Positions 26,292-32,260 of a stretch of 32,260 bases of DNA are shown one piece after another. The stretch is from an uncultured Acidimicrobiales bacterium. Its GTDB lineage: Bacteria > Actinomycetota > Acidimicrobiia > Acidimicrobiales > UBA10347. The notes beneath the pieces are model-generated. The model did no database searches. It was given only the letters and a program-made list of their open reading frames with translations, and was not told the origin of the DNA. The stretch's first letter is position 1. Every line of letters begins with the position of its first letter. The position numbers were made by a program, and so were the translations under genes. The stretch is taken from positions 1-32,260 of the forward strand of contig CALLPT010000219.1 of the NCBI GenBank assembly GCA_938015575.1, read 5' to 3'.

Positions 26292-26818
26292 CCACGCCAA
26301 CCCTGAGCGAACTGCTCACCGAGTACGACCGCTCCATCGCGTGGACACAAGCGCTGCACGCGGACCTGACCCCGGCCGAGATCACGTGGCGTCCTCACGA
26401 GGAATCGTCGGCGATCGGCTGGCACCTGGGCCACCAAGCGGCCGTCGCCCACTTCATGGTGCGCAACCTCACCGCGGCCGAGCCCAGCCCGGATCCCGAG
26501 CTCGATGGCCTGATGGATTCGGCCACTGCCGAAGCCGACCGAGGCGCCCTTCCCGACGTGGGTCGCCTGCTCGACTACAGGTCCGCGGTCGCCGAGCGAG
26601 TCCGCTTCCGCATTGGTCAGATCGACGAAGGCAACGTCGGCGCACCAGCGCAGCTCCGAGTGATCGCCGGCACCCTGCTCACCGCCGTCATCAACCACGA
26701 GTACCAACACAGCAAGTGGATCGGCGAGGTCCGATCCGATGCTCACGGCAAAGGGGTCCCGCCGCTCCCCCAGTCAGGCTTGTTGTCCGTCATCGACGGC
26801 TACTGCGTGTTGGCCTAA
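26288..26818 (+). CDS. DinB family protein
   Basis: MTTPTLSELLTEYDRSIAWTQALHADLTPAEITWRPHEESSAIGWHLGHQAAVAHFMV...INHEYQHSKWIGEVR; DinB-like four-helix with His positions. ATGA overlap with upstream gene. Confidence 0.87.
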   Translation: MTTPTLSELLTEYDRSIAWTQALHADLTPAEITWRPHEESSAIGWHLGHQAAVAHFMVRNLTAAEPSPDPELDGLMDSATAEADRGALPDVGRLLDYRSAVAERVRFRIGQIDEGNVGAPAQLRVIAGTLLTAVINHEYQHSKWIGEVRSDAHGKGVPPLPQSGLLSVIDGYCVLA

Positions 26819-27636
26819 CCCAGGTCGTAGCTGGCCGTGGTGCAGCCGACCGCGAAGATCGGGATCGGCTCGTAGTGATGGACCGTGCCTGTCGAGCCCG
26901 CAGCGGCGCCGCTCACGGTGATGAAGGTACGAATCTCAAACCCGCCTTGGCCGGCATCGGCATAGACCTGGGCGTCGTCGTAGTCGAGGAGCGCCGCGCG
27001 GTCATTGCGCGCCCAGCGGTCCAAGAAGTCCCGGTCCCAGGCCTCGTTGATCTTGCCGCTGTCCGGGGTCGCTGGCCAGTGTGAGATGCCGCCGGTGCCG
27101 ACGAGGGCGATGCGTTCGGGCACAGAGTCCGCGGCTCGACGAAGGGCTTCGCCGAACGCGTAGGCGCGGTGCAGCGGTGTCAGCGGCGGGCCCTGGCAGT
27201 TGATGTTGACCGGAATCACCGGCAGATCGAAGTTCGGCGTAAGGAACGACAACGGCACCGCAATGCCGTGGTCGAACAGCCACTCTTCTGCATAGGCGAC
27301 ATCGACGGTCTGCATGACTTCGCGGATCAGCCGCTCGCTCAAACTCCGGTTGCCCGGGGCCTCGAACTTGTCGATCCCCAGCCAGGCGGGATCTTCGATC
27401 GGGCCGTTGTAGAAGTCGGCCATGCCGATGGCGAACGTCGGCATGTTGTTCATGAAGAAGTTGGCGAAGTGCTCGGCCGCGATGACGATCAGCGCATCGG
27501 GATTCGTCGCCGCGATCGCGGCTCGCTGGTCGTCCATGGCTGCGTAGAGCGCGTCTTTGGCAACCGGGTCGGCCTGGTCGGCGCGGCCGCGAATTCCGGG
27601 GGCGTGGCTACAGACGCCGGCGTAGACGAGTGGCAT
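26815..27636 (-). CDS. class III extradiol ring-cleavage dioxygenase, LigB-type catalytic subunit
   Basis: 273 aa; MPLVYAGVCSHAPGIRG...ALIVIAAEHFANFF...ALVGTGGISHWPATPDSGKIN...HHYEPIPIFAVGC; SHAP, EHF, SHWP and late Glu consistent with LigB metal/active-site residues. Confidence 0.9.
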   Translation of the reverse strand: MPLVYAGVCSHAPGIRGRADQADPVAKDALYAAMDDQRAAIAATNPDALIVIAAEHFANFFMNNMPTFAIGMADFYNGPIEDPAWLGIDKFEAPGNRSLSERLIREVMQTVDVAYAEEWLFDHGIAVPLSFLTPNFDLPVIPVNINCQGPPLTPLHRAYAFGEALRRAADSVPERIALVGTGGISHWPATPDSGKINEAWDRDFLDRWARNDRAALLDYDDAQVYADAGQGGFEIRTFITVSGAAAGSTGTVHHYEPIPIFAVGCTTASYDLG

Positions 27637-27647
27637 GGTGCGCTCCT

Positions 27648-28040
27648 TCAGCTTCCGTTCGTTGAGGTTCCTGCGTTACCGGCGCCGTCCGCGACCCGGC
27701 TCTCTTGTCCGAGCGTGGCCGCGTGGGCGTCGACGCCTTCGTAGCCCGTCATGGCATAGACGCCTTCTCGGACCGGGCCGTACGCATCGATCCCGTCGCG
27801 CATGCGCTGCAAGTAGTCGGCCCATTCGATCTGGTGGAACGCGGCGAAGTGCATCAGGATCTGGCCGTTCACGCCCAGGTGGAACAGCTTGCCGATGTCG
27901 GGCTCAGTGAGGGCGGCGATTTCTTCGTCGCTGAGCGTGAACCCCTCGAGCGACGCGTGTCGGTCGGCGGTGTAGGCCTGCTGCACCGCCGGACTGCGAT
28001 TCAGTTCGTAGAGAAACTTCTGGACGTAATACAGGCTCAT
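27648..28040 (-). CDS. LigA-type small subunit of extradiol dioxygenase
   Basis: MSLYYVQKFLYELNRSPAVQQAYTADRHASLEGFTLSDEEIAALTEPDIGKLFHLGVNGQILMHFAAFHQIEWADYL; LigA helical pattern; ATG 28040 preferred to ORF start 28082. Confidence 0.85.
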   Translation of the reverse strand: MSLYYVQKFLYELNRSPAVQQAYTADRHASLEGFTLSDEEIAALTEPDIGKLFHLGVNGQILMHFAAFHQIEWADYLQRMRDGIDAYGPVREGVYAMTGYEGVDAHAATLGQESRVADGAGNAGTSTNGS

Positions 28041-28112
28041 GGTGTTGGCTCTCCGACTTGCCGGGACCGCAGATTCGCTCATCGAGCGCAGCGTTTCCGA
28101 GCTCGGCGAGGG

Positions 28113-28129
28113 GCAACCCTGCGGGTTGC
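28113..28129 (-). repeat. intercistronic hairpin between ALDH and LigA genes
   Basis: GCAACCC-TGC-GGGTTGC, perfect 7-bp stem with 3-nt loop in the ~96-nt gap between co-directional genes. Confidence 0.6.
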
Positions 28130-28136
28130 TGGCGTA

Positions 28137-29663
28137 CTACCCGCCCAACTTCGGCACGTTGTGGTTGCCGAAGCTGACGGCGATGTTCTTCGTCTCCATG
28201 TAGAAATCGAAGCTCCAGTCTCCCCCGTCGCGACCGATGCCGCTCGACTTCGTGCCACCGAAGGGCGTGGGGAGGTGGCGGACGTTCTGCGAGTTGACCC
28301 AGATCATGCCGGCCTCGAGTGCGTGGGCTACCCGGTGGGCCCGTCCCACGTCGCCGGTCCACAGATAGCCGGCGAGGCCGTAGGGCACGTCGTTGGCGAT
28401 GCGGATCGCGTCGGCTTCGTCGGTGAACGGGATGGCGGTGAGCATCGGGCCGAAGATCTCTTCTTGGGCGATGCGCATGTCGTTGTTTGCGCCCGTGAAG
28501 AGCGCGGGAGCGACCCAGTTTCCCCCTTCGGGGGCGTCGGCCCACTCGGCGCCTCGGATGACGGTGGCGCCCTCGGACTCGGCGATGTCGACATAGCTGC
28601 ACACCTTGTCGTGATGACGAGGGTGGATGAGCGGTCCGATGATCGAGGTCGGGTCGAGCGGATGCCCAACCGGCACGTTCTTCATCTTGGTGGCAATCAT
28701 CTCGGTGACCTGGTCATAGACCGTGTCCTGAATGAGCACGCGGCTCGAGCTGGTGCAGCGCTCGCCGTTGAGGCTGTAGATCATGAACACGGCCGCGTCG
28801 ACGGCCCGTTCGAGATCGGCATCGTCGAAGACGATGACCGGGTTCTTGCCGCCGAGTTCGAAGTGCACGCGCTTGAGGGTCGGCGCACCTTGGGCCTGGA
28901 TCATCGAGCCGGTCGCCGACTCGCCGACGAAGGCGATGGCCTTGATGTCGGGGTGCTCGGTCAGCGACTTGCCGGCCGTCTCGCCGAGGCCGTGGACGGT
29001 GTTGAGGACACCAGCGGGGAGACCGGCTTCGAGCGCGATCTCGCTGAGCATGGCGGCCGTGAACGGCGACCACTCCGCCGGCTTGTGCACGACGGTGCAG
29101 CCTGCAGCGAGCGCCGGCGCGATCTTCCAGGTCGAAAGCATGAACGGGGTGTTCCACGGCGTGATCACGCCGACGGGGCCGATCGGGTGGCGGGTGGTGT
29201 AGTTCACGTGGTCGGGCGTCGGGAGCGACTGCCCGTCGTTCGCGCCGGGCGCTTGGTCGGCGAAGAAGCGGAAGTTCGCCGCGCCCCGCAAGGCGGCGTG
29301 CGACATCCAGCGCATGGTCTGGCCGGTGTCCACGCATTCGGTCACCGCGATGTCGTGGGCGTGTTCCTCGATCAGGTCGGCGACCCGATGCAGCACCCGC
29401 TTGCGTTCGACGCCCGGAGTGCTTCCCCACTCGACGAAGGCGGCCGCAGCCGCCTTGGCCGCGGCGTCGATGTCGGCGGCGTCGCCACTCGCAACATCGC
29501 CCAGGTGCATGCCGTCGATCGGCGACTGGTTGGCGAACGTCTCACCCGATGCACTGGGGACCTTTGCGCCGTTGATGAGGTGCAACAAGGGTGCGTCGGC
29601 GAAGCGTTGCAGGCTTGCCTGCGCGGCGGCGAGGTTCTCTTCCATCGTGTGATTGTCAGCCAT
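28137..29663 (-). CDS. aldehyde dehydrogenase, 5-carboxymethyl-2-hydroxymuconate/2-hydroxymuconate semialdehyde dehydrogenase-like
   Basis: MADNHTMEENLAAAQASLQRFADAPLLHLINGAKVPSASGETFANQSPIDG...PVGVITPWNTPFMLSTWKIAPALAAGCTVVHKP...FELGGKNPVIVFDDADLE...NGERCTSSSRVL; catalytic Cys and Glu motifs. ATG 29663. Confidence 0.9.
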   Translation of the reverse strand: MADNHTMEENLAAAQASLQRFADAPLLHLINGAKVPSASGETFANQSPIDGMHLGDVASGDAADIDAAAKAAAAAFVEWGSTPGVERKRVLHRVADLIEEHAHDIAVTECVDTGQTMRWMSHAALRGAANFRFFADQAPGANDGQSLPTPDHVNYTTRHPIGPVGVITPWNTPFMLSTWKIAPALAAGCTVVHKPAEWSPFTAAMLSEIALEAGLPAGVLNTVHGLGETAGKSLTEHPDIKAIAFVGESATGSMIQAQGAPTLKRVHFELGGKNPVIVFDDADLERAVDAAVFMIYSLNGERCTSSSRVLIQDTVYDQVTEMIATKMKNVPVGHPLDPTSIIGPLIHPRHHDKVCSYVDIAESEGATVIRGAEWADAPEGGNWVAPALFTGANNDMRIAQEEIFGPMLTAIPFTDEADAIRIANDVPYGLAGYLWTGDVGRAHRVAHALEAGMIWVNSQNVRHLPTPFGGTKSSGIGRDGGDWSFDFYMETKNIAVSFGNHNVPKLGG

Positions 29664-30094
29664 CAGGTCTCCTCGAGCTTCGCCTGGAGGCGAGCGCGGA
29701 CGTGGTTGCGGTTGATGCGGAACTCGGGGTCGATCTCGGTCACTTCGATCGACCACATGATCGCGAGCGGGTTGGGTTCGCCACTCGCCGATTCCGACGC
29801 GAGCTGGGCTTCGGCCGCGAGATGGGCCTCGGCTGTTTCGAGCAGCTGCTCGATGAACGACTGCTTCGCTTCGGGTTCACGGCCCGGACCAATACGACAG
29901 TGGATTGCGACGAAGGCGTGGTCGGGATCTCGATCCGCGATCGCGTAGTGCTCCCGGGCAACCGCTCGGGTGCGGTGACCGTCGGCCGGCGGAAGTCCGT
30001 GGGCAAGAGCTGCCTCGTGCACGGCGACCACGAGCGCATCGATGTCGTGGTGCTCGGCGACGTTGGCCGAGTACTCGATCGTCACATGGGGCAT
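29663..30094 (-). CDS. 5-carboxymethyl-2-hydroxymuconate delta-isomerase-like (tautomerase superfamily)
   Basis: MPHVTIEYSANVAEHHDIDALVVAVHEAALAHGLPPADGHRTRAVAREHYAIADRDPDHAFVAIHCRIGPGREPEAKQSFIEQLLETAEAHL; MPH start with Pro1 and HpaF-like pattern. ATG 30094 within ORF 29663..30262. Confidence 0.85.
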   Translation of the reverse strand: MPHVTIEYSANVAEHHDIDALVVAVHEAALAHGLPPADGHRTRAVAREHYAIADRDPDHAFVAIHCRIGPGREPEAKQSFIEQLLETAEAHLAAEAQLASESASGEPNPLAIMWSIEVTEIDPEFRINRNHVRARLQAKLEET

Positions 30095-30180
30095 GGAGCG
30101 CTCCTGGGCCAGACCGTTGTCGGCGAATACAACATTGCTCGAACTGTTTAACATGTGTACTATCGTCCCGCAACACGATC

Positions 30181-30221
30181 TGTGGACATTTGACGCCACC
30201 TCGTGGCTATAGATGTCCAAA
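30181..30221. promoter_or_regulatory. nested inverted repeat in divergent intergenic region (candidate operator/5'UTR hairpin)
   Basis: TGGACAT (30183-30189) ... GCCAC-CTC-GTGGC (30195-30207) ... ATGTCCA (30213-30219): outer arms separated by symmetric 5-nt segments from an inner perfect stem. Confidence 0.55.
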
Positions 30222-30240
30222 TTTCGCCGGGAGGTCGAGG

Positions 30241-31134
30241 ATGAAGCTGCTGTCGTACTCATTTGACGGAGTGCCTGGCTTCGGGTTGCTCGACGCCGCG
30301 GGCATCGGTGTCATCGATCTTGGTCGCCGCATGGACGGCATCGACGATCTCGGTGCGCTGATCGAAGCCGGGCGCCTGGCGGAAGCGGCCTCGTTCGTCG
30401 ACGAACCCGCCGACCACACACTCGCCGACGTCACCTACGAACGCCTCCTCCCCTGGCCCGGCAAGATCTTCTGCATCGGCGTGAACTATGGCGGCCGCGC
30501 CGACGAGTACGCCGATAAGAGCGATGCCGCCTACCCGTCAGTGTTCGTGCGCTTCCCCGACTCGTTCACCGGCCACGAGCAGAACCTGCTGCGTCCACCC
30601 GAAAGCCCCCAACTCGACTACGAAGGCGAAATTGTCGTCGTCATCGGCACCGGTGGCCGTCGCATCCCAATGGCATCGGCTCGCGATCACATCGCTGGCC
30701 TGACCCTCGGGAACGAGGGGACGATCCGCGACTGGGTGCGCCACGCCAAGTTCAACGTCACCCAGGGCAAGAACTGGGCATCGACCGGCGCCATCGGTCC
30801 GCACCTCGTCACCATGGACGAGATCGGCGACATCGAAGACCTTCACCTCACCACGCACGTCAACGGTGAGCTTCGCCAAGACGACCATCCGCGCACGATG
30901 AAGTACTCGATCGAGTACCAGATCCACTACTTGTCGACGTTCACGGAGCTGCGTCCCGGCGACATCATCTTCAGCGGGACACCGACCGGTGCCGGCGCTC
31001 GTTTCGATCCACCTCTCTGGCTCGTGCCCGGCGACGTGGTCGAGGTCTCGGTGCCCGAACTCGGCACGCTACGCAACACCGTCGCCGACGAATTCCCGGA
31101 CGGAAGCGACCACGTCGCTCCTGAGCCGCAATGA
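30241..31134 (+). CDS. fumarylacetoacetate hydrolase family protein (HpaG-like isomerase/decarboxylase)
   Basis: MKLLSYSFDGVPGFGLLDAAGIGVIDLGRRMDG...KIFCIGVNYGGRADEYADKSDAAYPSVFVRFPDSFTGHEQNLLRPPESPQLDYEGEIVVVIGTGGRRI...IIFSGTPTGAGARFDPP; ATG 30241 after GGGAGGTCGAGG. Confidence 0.93.
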   Translation: MKLLSYSFDGVPGFGLLDAAGIGVIDLGRRMDGIDDLGALIEAGRLAEAASFVDEPADHTLADVTYERLLPWPGKIFCIGVNYGGRADEYADKSDAAYPSVFVRFPDSFTGHEQNLLRPPESPQLDYEGEIVVVIGTGGRRIPMASARDHIAGLTLGNEGTIRDWVRHAKFNVTQGKNWASTGAIGPHLVTMDEIGDIEDLHLTTHVNGELRQDDHPRTMKYSIEYQIHYLSTFTELRPGDIIFSGTPTGAGARFDPPLWLVPGDVVEVSVPELGTLRNTVADEFPDGSDHVAPEPQ

Positions 31135-31595
31135 GCCAGACGGCGACCGACGCCACCGCGATCCGACCCTTTAGCGCGTCGCTGCCGATGGCGCTGTTGC
31201 AGGCCCGTGAATCGGCGATGCGGTTGTTTCGCCCGATGCTCGCCGAGCATGACCTGACCGAGCAGCAATGGCGCGTGCTGCGGGCGTTGGCAGCCAAAGC
31301 CGACCCGCTCGAAGTCGGCGGGATTGCCGACGCGACGTTCTTGCTCGGACCGAGCCTGACCCGGATCCTGGCGAACCTCGCCGACCGAGGGCTCGTCGAT
31401 CGTCAACCGGTCGCCGACGACGCACGCAGGGCTGCGATCTCGCTTACGGCGTCGGGCGTCGAACTCGTCGCCACCGTTGCCCCGCACAGTGAACGCATCT
31501 ACTCCGAGATCGAAGCTGCCTTCGGCGCAGCCGAACTCGACGAGCTGATCTCTCGCCTCAACGACCTACGAACCGACTTGGGAACCCTGGCATGA
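31131..31595 (+). CDS. MarR family transcriptional regulator (HpaR-like)
   Basis: 154 aa; FRPMLAEHDLTEQQWRVLRALAAKADPLEVGGIADATFLLGPSLTRILANLADRGLVDRQPVADDARRAAISLTASGVEL; winged HTH with conserved D-x-R wing. Confidence 0.9.
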   Translation: MSQTATDATAIRPFSASLPMALLQARESAMRLFRPMLAEHDLTEQQWRVLRALAAKADPLEVGGIADATFLLGPSLTRILANLADRGLVDRQPVADDARRAAISLTASGVELVATVAPHSERIYSEIEAAFGAAELDELISRLNDLRTDLGTLA

Positions 31596-32260
31596 CCATC
31601 AATCCAGAAGCCGCAGCAGCAGAAGCCGCGATGTTCGACGAAGCCGAACGCTCGGCCCAGCAAATGCGCCAGAGCACCGAGGCCTACCCCGATCTCACGA
31701 TCGACGACGCCTATGTCATCCAAGCCGAGTGGCAGAAGCTCAAGCTCGCCCGGGGCGAGAAGCTCGTGGGCCACAAGATCGGTCTCACCAGCCGGGCGAT
31801 GCAAGCGGCGATGAACATCGAGACGCCGGACAGCGGATTCTTGACCGACAAGATGGTCTTCGAACCGAACAGCGAGTTGATGGCGGCTGACTTCTGCGAC
31901 CCGAAGCTCGAGATCGAACTCGCCTTCGTATTGGCTCAGGATCTTGCCGGGGCCGATCTCAGCGTCGACGACGTGCTCGACGCGACGGAGTACGTAGTTC
32001 CCTCGATCGAACTGATCGCTGCTCGGAGCTTCCGCCGCGATCCGAACACGGGGCGCACCCGCACGGTGATCGACACGATCTCGGACAATGCGGCCAATGC
32101 AGGAATCATCAGCGGTGGTGAGCGTGTCGCCCCGAGAGACGTCGACCTCCGTTGGGTGAGCGCACTCGGTAGTCGCAATGGCATTGTCGAGGAGACCGGT
32201 GTGGCCGCTGGTGTGCTCGGTCATCCGGCCAAGGGGATTGCGTGGCTGGCTCGGCGCTAC
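31592..32260 (+). CDS. 2-oxo-hept-3-ene-1,7-dioate hydratase-like (HpaH-like) protein, 3' truncated by window
   Basis: Frame open to window end (not in ORF track): MTINPEAAAAEAAMFDEAERSAQQMRQSTEAYPDLTIDDAYVIQAEWQKLKLARGEKLVGHKIGLTSRAMQAAMNIETPDSGFLTDKMVFE...KLEIELAFVL. Confidence 0.9.
   Translation, partial: MTINPEAAAAEAAMFDEAERSAQQMRQSTEAYPDLTIDDAYVIQAEWQKLKLARGEKLVGHKIGLTSRAMQAAMNIETPDSGFLTDKMVFEPNSELMAADFCDPKLEIELAFVLAQDLAGADLSVDDVLDATEYVVPSIELIAARSFRRDPNTGRTRTVIDTISDNAANAGIISGGERVAPRDVDLRWVSALGSRNGIVEETGVAAGVLGHPAKGIAWLARRY

Noticed and set aside
27705-29948. 747-aa plus-strand ORF
   Set aside because: Antisense shadow of LigA/ALDH/isomerase genes in high-GC DNA; composition is His/Arg/Gly/Val-rich with no recognisable domain while the minus strand encodes clear enzymes.
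30190-30213. TTGACG ... TATAGA as a sigma-70 promoter for the FAH gene
   Set aside because: Spacer is only 12 bp; the boxes more likely belong to the internal segments of the nested dyad.
1-32260. CRISPR arrays, tRNA/rRNA genes, insertion sequences, prophage
   Set aside because: No tandem spaced repeats, tRNA-like cloverleaf/CCA patterns, transposase/integrase motifs or phage structural proteins were recognised by reading; a tool scan would be needed to exclude small ncRNAs.

Overview
High-GC, actinobacterial-looking chromosomal segment (taxonomy inferred from gene style only), densely coding on both strands. No rRNA, tRNA, CRISPR array, transposase or phage module was recognised. Left to right it contains: the tail of a Zn-dependent alcohol dehydrogenase; a flavin/F420-type group (two luciferase-like monooxygenases, a PPOX-fold protein, a nitroreductase); a three-subunit molybdenum hydroxylase (FAD, 2Fe-2S and Mo subunits) followed by a MoaD/ThiS-like protein; a membrane GGDEF protein overlapping a small lipoprotein; a bacterial SLC12-like cation-chloride cotransporter; an acyl-CoA dehydrogenase pair; an enoyl-CoA hydratase; a TauE/SafE permease; a 1049-aa BNR/sortilin-like protein; an ECF sigma factor coupled to a single-pass Cys-rich repeat protein; a 2OG-oxygenase-like/methyltransferase pair; a VOC protein and second enoyl-CoA hydratase; a TetR/amine oxidase divergent pair sharing a strong palindrome; and a divergent aromatic meta-cleavage cluster (LigA, LigB, ALDH, isomerase | FAH hydrolase, MarR, hydratase). 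Most notable: the sigma factor/Cys-rich repeat pair, the mirror-symmetric stop-codon hairpin at 14278-14332, the molybdenum hydroxylase with an atypical AYRAPGAP active-site loop, the TetR palindrome that may drive two leaderless genes, and the LigAB + Hpa-like catabolic cluster. All family calls come from reading the sequence; no database search was run.
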